DNA of 64,000 nt from Tanypteryx hageni (Eukaryota; Arthropoda; Insecta; Odonata; Petaluridae): assembly GCA_028673005.1 (NCBI GenBank), contig CM054113.1:207939504-208003503 (forward strand). The letters run 5' to 3'. Position 1 is the first letter of the stretch. Each line of letters opens with the position of its first letter. The position numbers were made by a program, and so were the translations under genes. Of this stretch, positions 48,201 to 60,054 are shown in pieces. The notes beneath the pieces are model-generated. The model did not search any database and was not told the origin of the DNA. It saw only the letters and a program-made list of their open reading frames with translations.

Positions 48201-48968
48201 GATTTTAATAATACATAATTTAATGCGTGATACCGCATCATTCGCCGCAAGCTCTGCCGTATTCAAGGACAACCATTGGTCAGCAACGAAGAACGCAACC
48301 AAGATGTATCTTAACAAAACCAACAGTTTTCAACAAGTTTTCAGATCGAAAGAAGATTAAGGCTGACAGCATAGAATTGGAGGCTGTAAATCTTTTCGTT
48401 TCTTCACTGCAAGCAAATATCAGCGGGCGGACGCATTCTTCTGAGATGTGAATGGTAAAGTCGGAACGAAGCGCAATCATTGTAATGAATTCAATATTTA
48501 TAAAGCGATTCAGCCAGCTCACTTACGAGGGAACTCGATTCTTAACTGAGTATGATAGAGAAGAAAAGTATACGAAAATTTAAAGGGATGGAGAGGAGAA
48601 TTGGATCTAGGGACTTAGCAGTCAAAGTTATGATGGAATTATATTTTTGATTGGGTTTTTTTTATTTATTATTTTTTATATCAGGCGCAAGGAGAGCGGA
48701 TAAAAGAATTCAGCGTGCACTTAGGGATGACACAAACTTCAATGCTGATCTAAAAGCATGAATACTGGCGATAGCCACGAGGTTCATGGATAGGAAAGAA
48801 AACATGCAAAAACAGAGTGCGCCATAAAGAACATTAAGTATTGTTGGACGAAATCTGAATCAAGAAAGGACCATAAACGAGACCAGAAAAAGATAATTTG
48901 GTAATTAAATATAGAGCCGAGTCATGTGGACAACGTATTAAGTCGATAGATTATGAAAAATAAAAAAA
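45251..48968. other. Intergenic sequence; CpG-containing patch at 46550-47380
   Basis: Mostly AT-rich. The patch at about 46550-47380 has a more balanced composition and regular CG dinucleotides but no ORF over 60 codons. At 48129-48360 both strands are open for 64-71 codons. The minus frame has a hydrophobic start but begins at TTG, not ATG. Nothing is assigned. Confidence 0.35.
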
Positions 48969-49664
48969 TCTGATGTGGCCACCACATGGCTTTCTCCATA
49001 TCTGTAATATTTTTAAAAATTCCAAATAGGTTTCATAATAATAAATATTTTAAGAAATTGCGAGAAAATTTTACTTTACAAAAAACAGAAATAAACTCAA
49101 ACCATAGCCGCCTGATATTGGATATAGCGACAAAGCTCAATAAATAAGAAAAGAAAAAGGAACGTTACTAAGGCGTAACTAAGTGCCAATTGTTAACAAT
49201 AATCGTCGGTGGGTGGCGTGGTGGTGGCAGCTAAAAATATAAGATATATCTTAAACAATGCATTATATGGAAAAATGTATCAAACAAACGTTGTAGAAAA
49301 TAAAATTTCCTAAAACTTGTATTTTAATACATTTTTACATTTATCAAATATTAGAGCAAATTATTCAAAATAACGGATGTGACAAGAGTAAACACCCACT
49401 TCCGGTCGACCGATTTTTACCAAAAACTAATCAGTTCTTGCGACTTTTATAAAATGGTTAAATAAAAATTTCCCATTGACCTGATTAATAGTTTTTGAGT
49501 TAGAGCACCCACAATAAGCTATCACACACACACAGACATCACCGAGAGAATGGTCAAAATGTGTTCAGGGGACCTCAAAACGTGTATTTCCGTTGAAATC
49601 TCGAAGTCTATTATTTTCATTAATACAATACTTTCCCCTATACTACGTATATGAAGAAAGTAAA
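48969..49664 (+). mobile_element. MITE family A, copy 3
   Basis: It starts CTGATGTGGCCACCACATGG followed by CTTTCTCCATATCTG, and ends TATATGAAGAAAGTAAA. It lacks an expanded microsatellite (ACACACACAGACATCACC at about 49524). It lies directly upstream of copy 4 in the same orientation with only about 6 bp between the end of this copy and the extended start of the next. Confidence 0.82.
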
Positions 49665-49670
49665 CATTTT

Positions 49671-50412
49671 TAATACAAGCTATGAGAGTGTATCGTTCCC
49701 ATAATGTAACAAAATCTAATTTGGCCGTCACATGACTTTCTCCATATCTGTAATATTTCTAAAAATTCCAAATAGGTTAATAATAAATATTTTTTAGAAA
49801 CTGCGAGAAAATTTTAGACTTTATATAGAATAGAAATAAACTCAAACCATAGCCTTATGATCTTGGATATAGCCCCAAAGCTCCAACAATTAAGAAAAGA
49901 AATTAGAGCGTTACTAAGATATAACTAAGCGTCAATTGTTAACAATAGTCTTAGGTAGGTGGCGTGGTGGTGGGAGCTAAAATATAACATATTTCTTAAA
50001 AAATGCATTATATGGAAAAATGTTTCACACAAAGGTTGTAGAAAATTTAATTTCCTACAACGGTTATTCCAGCATATTTTTACAATGATCAAATATTAAA
50101 GCAAATATTACAAAATAACGGATAAGTGACAAGAGTAAACACCCAGTTCCGGTTGACCGATTTTTACCAAAAACTAGTTCTTGTGACTTTTATAAAAATG
50201 TTAAATATAAAATTTCGCATTGACCCAATTAATAGTTTTTGAGTTAGAGCACCCACACAAAAGCTATCACATACACCCAGACATCACCGAGAAAATGGTC
50301 AAAACGTGTTCAAGAAACCTCAAAACGTGTATTTCCGTTGAAATATCGAAGTCGATTTTTTTCATGAATACAATACTTTCCCTTATACTACGCATATGAA
50401 GAAAGTTAAAAA
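49671..50412 (+). mobile_element. MITE family A, copy 4, in tandem with copy 3
   Basis: The core starts at about 49710 (AATCTAATTTGGCCGTCACATG, then ACTTTCTCCATATCTG) and ends CATATGAAGAAAGTTAAA. A 40-bp leader (49671-49709, with GCTATGAGAGTGTATCG) matches the outer end of copy 1, so the full element is longer than the core seen in copies 2 and 3. Copies 3 and 4 form a head-to-tail dimer. Confidence 0.82.
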
Positions 50413-50849
50413 TGAGTCAGCGACCGCCGCTTATCACCAAAAAAGAAGTGTCATAGGTATGTATCGCAGGCTTTTTATGTAAATTATTACAACACAATTT
50501 TATCGAGCTCTCATTTATGTTCGAAACTTCTCAAGAAACTATTGATGCCATAATAAATTAATAAATAAAAATAATTGCAAAATAAATAGCCGATGTTGTA
50601 ATAAAGAGGTTTAGTTTAAGCTGCTCTAAATTTAGCAGTCTTCGCCAAAATTTTCGTCTCATAAAGTTTTATTTTTAGGGTAATACTTTGATGTATTAGC
50701 TTGAAAAGTAGACCAGTCAAATCAATTTTTTTAATTTAAATCTGGAAAAATCTTTGCTCTTAGATAATTGTTCCACGCCTCGTCCAACTGGTATATGTGG
50801 TTCGATGAAACATATTAGGAATACAAAACAGAGAAATTCACAAACCAAT
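50413..50849. other. AT-rich spacer
   Basis: Nothing recognised. Confidence 0.4.
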
Positions 50850-51010
50850 ACATCTACATTATGCCCTGCAAGCCATCTTATTGGTGGATGGCACCAAACA
50901 TGTCTCTAGCAATTCCCATTTATCTTTTTCCTATAGTAATCTCCAATCGCCCAGGGGGTGCCGCAATGACACCTTTTCAAAATTTCACCATCTATCTGTT
51001 GTACTATCTC
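50850..51010 (-). pseudogene. CR1-like LINE 3' end, old copy
   Basis: From its 3' end (plus-strand left side) it has ACATCTACAT (50850-50859), CCCTGCAAGCCATCTTATTG and GGTGGATGGCACCAAAC. The order (ATGTAG)n tail, CCCTGCA..CCA..GGTGG.TGGC matches the 3' untranslated end of the CR1 copy at 54870. Minus-strand reading gives IRWLAGHNVDV, a pattern often seen where CR1-type 3' ends are translated. The rest is too diverged to align. It probably represents a different CR1 subfamily from the intact copy. Confidence 0.5.
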
Positions 51011-51792
51011 TCAGCAAGATGTCGTTTCCTTAAAACATGTAAATATCTAGATTGCCTATTCTACCTTGATTTCTATTAATCTTAATGGATATAAATTGGA
51101 AGAAATATTGGCCTGTTTTGGATATGAAGGGTAGAAGTGGATTCAGCTCACTGGTTGAGGAGGAGGAAGAAGATTGTGTGTGCGAGGAAAAGTGAGAGAA
51201 AAGAGAGGAAGAGAAAGAGCGAATCTAAAGATAATGGAGGAAAGTAAGAAAGTAGATAAGCAGAGAAAAGGATATATCGCAAAGTAATGATAAACATCAA
51301 TTATAAAGTTATGGATGAACAAAACCGAAGATAAATACAATCCATTACGACCTATCAACGTAGTTTTCTATTGAACGAAATAAACATGATTGATGATCAT
51401 TGAACTTTAGATAGATATTTTAACATTGCGTTCGATTATTACGCTCATAAAAATTGCTCGGGAAAACTCTGTATCGCATATCATCTCTGGATTCTCCCAA
51501 CTTATATTTCCCACTATTTTCCTTAGTATGCTTACGAACACCAAACGCATACGTAAAACACTAGCCCATGGCTCCACGGATGAAACGAACTTATTGAAAT
51601 TAAACAAAAAACTTCTTCTTCGAGAAAAATATCCCGGATATCAAACCAATACTAAAGTTATGGACGAATCATTATTAACCAGACGTTAGTCTTCAAATCT
51701 AAGGGGCTCTATGCTTCTATGCATGTTTCGTTCATTTTACTATTTTTATCCAACGGAGAAGTACATGAATTTTGAATCATATTTCATAATAT
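51011..51792. other. Intergenic sequence with a purine tract at 51140-51280
   Basis: A purine-rich tract lies at 51140-51280. The rest is AT-rich. The 87-codon plus ORF at 51426-51689 has no recognisable feature. Confidence 0.4.
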
Positions 51793-52216
51793 AGGGTGTT
51801 TGGTGACTTTATGTCACAAGTTCGGGATTTCATTCCTTAAGTGATTTTGAGCAAAAACTGCACTGAACGCTAGCTTACGTTCTACTGACATGCTGCCTGC
51901 GAGCTTGCAAATTACGTCCACGTCTGTTGTGCAAGCGTCATGCTTCTCATTCTTGTAACAATGAATTAAGTATCAATGTAAACGAATGATTATTTAAATA
52001 ATAAATTTTTCAACAATTAATAATGTATACGAATAATTATTTAAACAATGCATTGTTTCAGCCATTAAGTTGTACAAATCAAAGTACGAGATAATTTCAA
52101 TTGCCCGTAGCTCTGTAACAAATGAGAATCTGACCCATGTTCACATGACGCTTTTTACTCAAAATCACTTAAGGAATAAGATCCCGAAGTTATGACATAA
52201 AATCGCCGGAAACCCT
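51793..52216. mobile_element. MITE with ~65-bp terminal inverted repeats and TA flanks
   Basis: The left end AGGGTGTTTGGTGACTTTAT and the right end read inward, AGGGTTTCCGGCGATTTTAT, continue in parallel for about 65 bp. That stretch includes the identical ATTCCTTAAGTGATTTTGAG in both arms (left about 51832, right about 52160-52179 inverted). A TA dinucleotide can be read as the target duplication on both sides (51792-51793 and 52216-52217). TA duplication with long inverted repeats fits a Tc1/mariner-type MITE. The interior has a diverged direct repeat (AATGTAAACGAATGATTATT at about 51977 and AATGTATACGAATAATTATT at about 52022). There is no ORF. The element is about 424 bp. Confidence 0.85.
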
Positions 52217-54869
52217 ACATTGCATGCTATTCACAGTGGCAAGAGATATAGTTACTAGAGATACGTATAACGTAAGAATATCATGAAAATGAGTTAAAAA
52301 TTGGAGCAGCGATTGGAGTGGAGAAGAAATGGAAGAGAAGATTTTATGAAAGAGGGAGCACTAAAAGAAATTGGAGTCGCAAATGAAGGAATCGAGAGGG
52401 AGTTGTGAGGAGCCAGACAGGGAATGGGTTGCGTAGAAAACCTTCAGAACTCTGACGCTGGCAATATTCAGCCCTAAGGGATTTCTATACGGAAATGGCC
52501 AACGAAAAATAAAGCTATAATTTATCAAAAACCGTTTAGGATGAAATGAAGGTTAACTAGCTTGGAGGTCGAATGGTCAAGCCTAAATTTCGCTAAGAAA
52601 CGTTTTTTGGAGACTCCTTGCTAACTTTGCGATCATTTTTCACAGCAAAGCGCGGTATAAATAGAGAAAAATTACGTATGACGCGAGATCTGCGGATAGA
52701 ATTACAATGAGTGTAGAGTAGCGAGTCAACGTAAGCCGTCCACATTTAAGATGAAAATACGGAGAATGGTGTAAATGAGAGAAAAGGATGAATCATCTCT
52801 CAGAAGCGAGGAGAAACGTAAGAATAAGAATCCACAGCTGCGTGTAGCCTCTCTTACTTTTTCTTCGGCCCAGAGCCGTTCGTGTCTCACCAAAGGATTG
52901 TATATGATTGTGTCGCAAATATATATCGGAGCTATTGACATTCCATCTCCTCGATTAGCCCTCTGTCGATCACGGAGCGGAGTTAATTGCAAAATAAACA
53001 AGCGGCAGTGGAAAAACGTGATTGGAATGAGTTGGAGCGAAGAAGGAGGTGGACGGGGGAGAGAGAGCGACAGGGAGGAGTGGGAAACGATGGGGTAATA
53101 ATGGAAGGAGGGAGGGAGAAAATGATGGAAGGGGGAGGGGGAAAAAGGGCGGGATTGGAAGGCCCGGAGCGGGCGAGTCTCATGAGAAAACCGTCAGTAA
53201 AATAATACCCTCTCATTACGGGCAGTGTTGTTGGATAGGCGGCCGCGTTGCTGCGGCTACCAGCGGAGACGGCGCACAGGCAGGCAACCGCTCCAACGAC
53301 CGTTTCCACATGGGTAATTGCCGCCTTAAATACCACGTCAGCTGTCACAGTATATACAGCAGGGCGCGCTGATGAGGGGAGGGAGGTTAAGGTAGAGGAG
53401 CAGGGGGAGAGGGAGGGAGAGATCGGTAGTGGAGTGGGATTGATGTAGAATGGGAGGAGTTCGAAGGAAGAGAGAGGCTGAGAGAGGATGAGAAGGTGGA
53501 GAAGGAACGATTATGCCTTGGGGTGAAAAACGGGGCTGGTTTTAGTGGAGTGAGAGGAGGAGAGTCGTGGGTATGGTTGGACAGAGCTTAACATTCCAGT
53601 TAATCTGTGCTGTGTGTTCCTTTGAATCCGTCCGATCGGAAATTTTGCTATCGTGAAGAGTTTTTTTTAAGGCTTTAGAAAATCGGTGCGTTGAAAGTAT
53701 CTACTTATGGAACATTACGAGACGTCCACGATACGCACCAATGCTAAGGTTGTAGGTACTTGAGATGATCGGCCACAAGAGATGTTTACAATCATCTCAT
53801 CTCTACCGATTTTTCGAGATTATTATTAGTTCCATCCATTACGCGCAAGAAATACAGAACTGAATAAAATCTGGAATTCGATTATCATTGTAAGTTTCAG
53901 TTTTTCTTTCCTAAGCTGTAATAAGTAAAGAAATTCAAGCTCAATCACACAGTCTAGCCGTAGTCTCAAAACTACATTTATCTAAGCAAAGGTCGTATTT
54001 TAGGATTAGTCGTGCCTAATACCCCTACGTTATCTGAAGACAATCGCTTCACCTGGCTAAGTCCGTATCCATAAGATATGGGATCACACCGCTGTTTGCG
54101 GGTAGTGTTGAACATAACATTATGTAAAAGCCTTGTTTTTTTGTAAGCAGTAGTTTAGGTGGGTGGGTGTTTGGGGTTTGAGAGGGAAGAGAGCATGACA
54201 GGGTTTGGGAGGGAAGTAAGGGGTAGGGATGCTGGGAGGCAGGGTTGCTTGTGGGCGGGAAACAAGAGAGAGAGGTATAGGGGCGGAGAGGGCAGGAAGA
54301 GACTGGGTTTTTGAAGGGAAAATGACCGCAAAGATTGGGTGTTCTTAATTCTAATGGGCGGTTGTGGAATGTGATGTTGGGTGGAGGTTTGAGGGGCTGG
54401 TTAAGACGGACACCTCCAATGGTCATTGCTGTAAACTATACGTTCGAAATAAAATTTAGAAGGTCATTAAGGTGGTCTGGTTTGCCGATCTCAACTACGG
54501 ATTTAAAGGTGAGCATAGCTCTTGGATTTTCCATGGAACAGGAAGGAAAGATTGTTGAATTTAAACAGAGAACCTTTTACGAGATAACATTGTAATAATA
54601 ACCTAACTCATTTAAAACAGCGTTATTTCATCACAAAAATAAAACCTATTTGGTTGTTAGTCAACATTGTATTGATTTTTCGTAAAACTAGGAAAATATA
54701 TTTCTAAGTGGATTTTTATCATCTAATATTTCTAAAAAATAATTCTATACTCTTTTGGTAGCCATATTCAAGCTTTAGCATTGGAAAAGTTAATCAATGG
54801 AGACATTGCATGTTACATTTAGTAAGCATGAAGTGTCATTGCCTATAAACAGTTCGGTCACATTTAACT
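52217..54869. other. Intergenic sequence with purine tracts and a GC-rich core
   Basis: Purine-rich tracts lie at 53030-53165 and 53370-53500, and a G/T/A-rich tract at 54140-54320. Between the first two is a GC-rich, CpG-rich segment (53200-53345) with short open frames in all phases. ORFs up to 125 codons overlap the tracts and each other and are not believed. There is no recognisable gene. Confidence 0.4.
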
Positions 54870-57432
54870 ACCTACATCTACATCTACATCTACAAGTTAC
54901 CCTGCAATTCACCAAGTTGGTGGGTGGCAGGGGGTGCAATGCACCAAATCCTACCTAAAGATTGTCTAACGCAATTCGAAATTTCCTATTGTGATCTCTT
55001 ATTGTCCTCGGAAAGAACGAGCCTAGATAACGCTCCGTCCTACAATCGATCTCACGTATTTTATCGTCTCGATCATTTCTACCTATATACGTCGGTGCCA
55101 CAATTATTCCCACTACCTCCTCTTTTAGACATTCTGACCTATATTTCTCTAGAAGTTTCAACCTTGAGTCCAATCTACGGTCCTCCAGTGATACCCAGTT
55201 CAAATCGCTCAATAAAGAGGTGACGCTTTCCTTATGTCCGTACTTTTGTTTTACAAATCTGGCTGCTCTGCGCTGTACTCTTTCTAGTTGAATTATGTGT
55301 CCCTTCTCGTACGGATCCCATATGCTCGCTGCGTATTCCACTTGTGGTCTTACCAGTGATAAGTAGCATGTTTCGCGTACTTTCTCTGTAGTGTTCCGTA
55401 CTATTCTACCTATGAATGCCAGTTTCTTGTTGGCCGCGCCTATAACTCGACGAATGTGCATGTCCCACGAAAGATCTCGACAAATGGTTACTCCTAAATA
55501 TTTTACATACTCAGCTTGTCGAATACTCATTTCATCTATTTTATATTCGAAACCTAAATCTTTGTTCTTACTTTTCCAGAACGTGACTGCGGCACATTTA
55601 GTATAATTAATTTCGATTTGCCATTCTTTGCACCACGCTGAAATGGCTCTTAAGTCTTCACACAGAGACTGATGGTCCTCCTGATTTTTTATTTCTTTAT
55701 ATAGAACGGTGTCATCGGCGAAAAGCCTAATTTTACTACGAACAACCGAGCACATATCATTTACATAGATTAAGAAGAGCAGAGGGCCCAATACACTTCC
55801 CTGAGGAACACCCGAAGCAACTTTAACGGGGGACGAGTATTTCCCATCGATGACAACTATCTGTTCCCTATTCGAGAGGAAGTCTCTCACCCAACCGACA
55901 ACTTTCGAATTGATACCACATTGTCCTAACTTCGCAATTAATTTCCTATGAGATACTTTATCGAACGCCTTCCTGAAATCAATGAATATGGCATTGACCT
56001 GAGTATTTTTCTCTCCGCATCGCAACAAATCGTCCACGAACAGGCCGAGCTGCGTTTCGCATGATCTACCTCTCCGGAATCCGTGTTGGCATCCGCTAAG
56101 CAATGAATGACTATCTAAATAGCGCATTACAGAGCTAAAGACTATGTGCTCAAGTATCTTGCACGATAATGAAGTTAAGGATATCGGCCTATAATTTTCG
56201 GGGTTCTCTCTGTCGCCACTCTTATGGATGGGCGTAACATGTGCCACCTTCCAATCTTTAGGAACTACTCCTTCTCTAATGGATTTCTCGAATATAATTT
56301 TCAAATACGGCGCGATTTCAGCAGCTAATTCTTTCATTACACGCGCGGGAATTTCCTCCGGTCCAGGAGATTTATTTGGCTTAATTGAATGAAGTTGGAG
56401 CGCGATGCCATTTTCCGAAAATACCAAATCTTCCATCGAATCGCCCTGACGCATAGGAATAGGGGTTTCACATTCATCGTCATCACGAGTAAAAGCTTTC
56501 TGAAAGTGATGATTTAATAGGTTTGCTTTATCCATACTATCGTGAACTACGTTTCCCGTTTCCGACCGCAGTGACGCAATAGTGGGGCCCCTACCTTGAA
56601 CTTCCCTGACGTAAGACCAAAATGCTTTTGGGTTCTCTTTCAAGTTTTCCTGTAAAACCTTCTTTTTATAATTGTTAAACGCATTACGCATTGCTACTCT
56701 GGCTATGGAGCGCGCCTCCTTGTATTGATGCCTTATTATTGCAATCTGTTCGACCGTAGCTGTTGAGGATGTGTTATTTACGCGAGAGTGGAGTTTTCTT
56801 TGACGTCGGAGAGCGCTTCTTACTTCCTGATTGTACCATCTAGGCTCTGCACTATCACGCTTCAGTTTGCTCGGAATAAATTTATCTGTACACTCTCGCA
56901 TCATATCTCTGAACATGCACCAGGATTCCACCGCGTCTGCACTATCGGTTAAATTGCAGAAATTAGTATATTTATTTCGCAGAAAAGACCTAAATCTTGT
57001 GAAATCGGCTTTGGCGAATACATAAAGTTTTCTTTTGGCCTTAACCTGTTTCTCAATAATTAACTGAAATTCCACGTACACTGCCTTGTGATCGCTTATT
57101 CCCTCAGCATCAGATACTCTATTCATACGCTCAGGAAGATTAGTAACAAATAAATCTAATATATTATTAAATCTCGTGGGAAATCTCACTAATTGATACA
57201 ATGAGTGCTTACCGAAAGTTTCTAGTAACGCCTCGCACGATTCACGCTCTCTACCTCCGGGATAAAAGCAATTATGCCTCCAATCTATTGACGGAAGATT
57301 GAAATCGCCCCCGATTATAATGGCTTTATCTTTATTAGACGAATTTAGCGTCGCCACTTGTTTCTCCAGAGAATGAATAGTTTCCACGCTCGCATACCGT
57401 AGTTCGTTTAGGTAAAATATGTATGTATGCAT
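54870..57432 (-). mobile_element. CR1-type LINE, 5'-truncated, otherwise well preserved
   Basis: A minus-strand retrotransposon with a 3' untranslated region (54895-54954) and a terminal microsatellite of ATGTAG units (54870-54894, seen as CTACAT on the plus strand). The 3' region matches the copies at 22.4 kb and 38.1 kb. The 5' end is inside the endonuclease region. The first eight or so codons of the ORF look like flanking AT-rich DNA (GTATGTATGCATGTATC on the plus strand at 57421), so the junction is near 57405-57415. No target duplication is evident; CR1 elements usually make none or short ones. Confidence 0.88.
54955..57432 (-). CDS. CR1-type LINE endonuclease/reverse transcriptase, N-terminally truncated, 825 open codons
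   Basis: The protein copies LINE RNA into DNA at a nicked target. Residues 38-125 are the C-terminal half of an apurinic endonuclease-like domain, with IIIGGDFNLPSIDW at 38-51 and SDHKAV at 113-118. The first half, with its Asn and Glu catalytic motifs, is missing. Reverse transcriptase motifs are complete: IPARVMKEL (361-369), NYRPISLTSL (413-422), QHGFRRGRSCETQ (449-461), IFIDFRKAFDKV (482-493), SGVPQGSVLGPLLF (540-553), the catalytic FADD (571-574) and YVKYLGVTI (642-650). The C-terminal part has the WDPY, RRAARFV and DRR blocks typical of CR1/L2 relatives. There is no internal stop or frameshift, so the insertion is young. It cannot be autonomous without the missing endonuclease N-terminus. 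The annotated first Met probably lies in flanking DNA. Confidence 0.9.
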   Translation of the reverse strand: MHTYIFYLNELRYASVETIHSLEKQVATLNSSNKDKAIIIGGDFNLPSIDWRHNCFYPGGRERESCEALLETFGKHSLYQLVRFPTRFNNILDLFVTNLPERMNRVSDAEGISDHKAVYVEFQLIIEKQVKAKRKLYVFAKADFTRFRSFLRNKYTNFCNLTDSADAVESWCMFRDMMRECTDKFIPSKLKRDSAEPRWYNQEVRSALRRQRKLHSRVNNTSSTATVEQIAIIRHQYKEARSIARVAMRNAFNNYKKKVLQENLKENPKAFWSYVREVQGRGPTIASLRSETGNVVHDSMDKANLLNHHFQKAFTRDDDECETPIPMRQGDSMEDLVFSENGIALQLHSIKPNKSPGPEEIPARVMKELAAEIAPYLKIIFEKSIREGVVPKDWKVAHVTPIHKSGDRENPENYRPISLTSLSCKILEHIVFSSVMRYLDSHSLLSGCQHGFRRGRSCETQLGLFVDDLLRCGEKNTQVNAIFIDFRKAFDKVSHRKLIAKLGQCGINSKVVGWVRDFLSNREQIVVIDGKYSSPVKVASGVPQGSVLGPLLFLIYVNDMCSVVRSKIRLFADDTVLYKEIKNQEDHQSLCEDLRAISAWCKEWQIEINYTKCAAVTFWKSKNKDLGFEYKIDEMSIRQAEYVKYLGVTICRDLSWDMHIRRVIGAANKKLAFIGRIVRNTTEKVRETCYLSLVRPQVEYAASIWDPYEKGHIIQLERVQRRAARFVKQKYGHKESVTSLLSDLNWVSLEDRRLDSRLKLLEKYRSECLKEEVVGIIVAPTYIGRNDRDDKIREIDCRTERYLGSFFPRTIRDHNRKFRIALDNL

Positions 57433-58740
57433 GTATCTCAGCGAAAAATTGTTTGCATATCAAACTGTAAAAAGTAAATTTAATAGTCGATGTTAATGCT
57501 TTGTATTCTAACCCCTCGGTATCTTATCAACAAATTCGATCAATGGACTAACAGATGGCCCAGAGAAAAAATTACTAACTTGCTAGATAGCACAGCGTTT
57601 ACAAAATTTCCAAGTTAACCATGGAGTCAAACGAGTTCAAAACAGCTCGTTAATAAAAATTTTATCCCCGAGGAGAAAACACCTCGACGTGATCGTCTAA
57701 ATAAACACAATAACGCTCCTTGATTTCGGAAAAAGTCCCTGATTTAGAAATATGACATTAAACGGCGTAAAACCGTGCAATTTGCGGCGGACGAGCATGC
57801 ATCCCATTCCGGGCGCGGACAGCCCCAAGCGGACAGACGCCAAGACAGGAAAGAGAGGAGGGCGGAGAGAGGAGGAAAGAGGAGAACAAAAAGACGAGGT
57901 CTCGGTGTAAGGAAACGAGTGAGAAACGGCAGAGATAAAACGTGAGGTAATGATAGGGGGATAAGGGTCAGTGCTGAATTAGAGCGACGGGTCGGATGGA
58001 GATGACCCCTGGAACGAGAAGATGATTGTGACCGGGCGGGGTACGAAGAAGAGAGGAGAGGAGGAGGAGAATGAGCGGGAGAGAAGGCAAAGAAAAAGAG
58101 GCAGCGAGCGGAAGAAGATAAGGGGGAAATAACTGAGATAAAGGAAGAATGGTAGTATCGCGAAGGGAAAGGGATACAAATGTCGCGCTAAAATGAGAGG
58201 AAAGTTGAGGAAGGGACTGAATACGCAGAAAGCGTGAGGAAAAGAGCGTGGAAAAGATAAAACAAAATCTTTATTATTCGTAATTCAGACGCTCAAATAT
58301 ATTTTTTCAAAGAGTACACAGCATTACAGATTCAGAAAAGAATATGGATGAAATGTGGCGTTGTTAAAATTAATACGTCATATTTCACCCATATTATAGA
58401 ATTCAACGAAGTTGCGGCTTAGTCTATTAGTTAATTAGGAAAGGACCTTTGAGAAAGTTATTGTATATAAGTGAAATAAGCAAAAGGGGCGGCATTAATA
58501 TGGAAGAAATTTTAGCGAGAGAAGAATGTAAGGGCTCAAAATCGAAGCTGAATAAATTATACTGAAGCAGAGTGTGAAACGAATAACGCAAGAAAAGAAG
58601 TTTCCGTAAAAATATTCTAACTGTTCGTCCTATTTTGTTTTCCTGGCAATCTTGCTCCGCTATTTTTGGCAGCCTCTCGTTTTTTTCTCGCTATCTCACT
58701 AATGCCGCGCCGTTTGGTGCGAGGCGAAACTCACGGTTCC
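57433..58740. other. Intergenic sequence with a purine tract
   Basis: AT-rich to 57760, then a GC-rich patch (57770-57850) leading into a purine-rich tract at about 57840-58270. From 58270 the sequence is AT-rich again. No gene is recognised. Confidence 0.4.
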
Positions 58741-59135
58741 CTGCGATTGGGAATGGACCGAAAAGAAAGGAGTGTAAATGGGAGGGAAAGGATAAGGATG
58801 GGATGGGAGAGAAGGGACAAGAGAGGAGGAGGAAGAAAGAAAAGGGCAGCCGTCTATAGGCACTATTCTTACTGCTACTCAAATATATAACCGCCCATAA
58901 GGAGCCACATTCTCCCCGTCCACCATCTCTTCGAGATGCCAGTTTAAAAAAATCACCTTTAGGCTTAATGTAAGGGGGCGAAAAGGAATTTGAGGTAAGT
59001 TTTGGGGATGTTTGGGACGGGGGAGGTGGAGGACAGCGAGGGTCGGTTGGGATAGGGAGGAAGGGGAGAGGGAGGCAATGGAGGAAGCGAAGAAGACGGT
59101 CGGGAGTGAAGAAGTGGAAGGGGCGTGGAAAAGGT
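58741..59135. repeat. Two purine-rich tracts
   Basis: A/G-biased plus strand at 58745-58850 and 58970-59135, with a balanced segment between. The overlapping ORFs of 74-157 codons on both strands are compositional. Confidence 0.65.
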
Positions 59136-60054
59136 CTCTCTCTCCTTCCCTGCGGCCACTTCATTTACAACAACCTCACCGTATGAGAACCCAAGGAACA
59201 CTAAACACGCTCGGTGCCCTAATGTTCGCACAAGAACGCTTCTCGAGAAAATATACACTTAAGGGCTGTATCTTTATGCTGATGGAGATGGAGGATAAAT
59301 AGATCGTAAAAATTTCCATTCTCAAAGGTAAAAATTTGGTAAAATCGGCCATTATGACGGTGAAAAAATGCAGACGGATATAAAGTAAAAAAATTCAAGG
59401 CTTTTGAACTAAAAATTACCTTCAAGAGCTCATCGGCCATTGTTAACCAGCTTTGCAAAAGTTGTTTATAGTATGAAGTTTCAAGTAATATTCCCATTAA
59501 TATTTGACAAAATAACATAAATCTTACCAAGCGGGAGAATGTATGCGGCAAGATACTATTCGCTATTCATACATCAAATACGTTTGTTCAAGGAATATCT
59601 GTTTAGCTCCAGTAATAAAAAGGACGCTCCTTTAACAGGAAAACAAAATATAACGATGGAAAGGAATTGTTAGCATATTCTTAAATTGCGTAGATTGTAT
59701 ATACACTTAAACATGCCCTCGTGAAAGGAAGTGCTGCTGAAATTATTTTCGTTGCGTTTATCCCAGAACGATCAATTTCATATAAAGCTTGAGAATTTTA
59801 AAAATTTGAAAATTGAACGAACGATTCTTTCTCAGGTACTGAATAGAAAGTGAAAGCATTGCAAAATTTCAACGCATCTCGAAAGCACATCATGCAGCAA
59901 TTTTCTTTCGCCGCCAGCTCAATAATAATAGTACAAGTTATTCCACATTCTTTTACCATCTCATTCGCTGACATTCCATTTTGCGCTCCCGAGCAAATTG
60001 CAATAAAAAATTAATTTTTCATCCTTCCTTACGTCCATAACTCTTCTCTCTCTA
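59136..60054. other. AT-rich intergenic sequence
   Basis: The 110-codon minus ORF at 59219-59551 has no recognisable motif. Nothing else is seen. Confidence 0.4.

Noticed and set aside
48129..48323. 64-codon minus ORF with a signal-peptide-like hydrophobic start
   Set aside because: It begins at TTG with an in-frame stop just upstream, has no ATG and no clear splice acceptor, and matches nothing recognised.
54924..55223. 99-codon ORF on the plus strand, nearly identical to part of one at 37834-38313
   Set aside because: Both are antisense shadows of the CR1 C-terminus; the similarity is that of the LINE, not of a gene.
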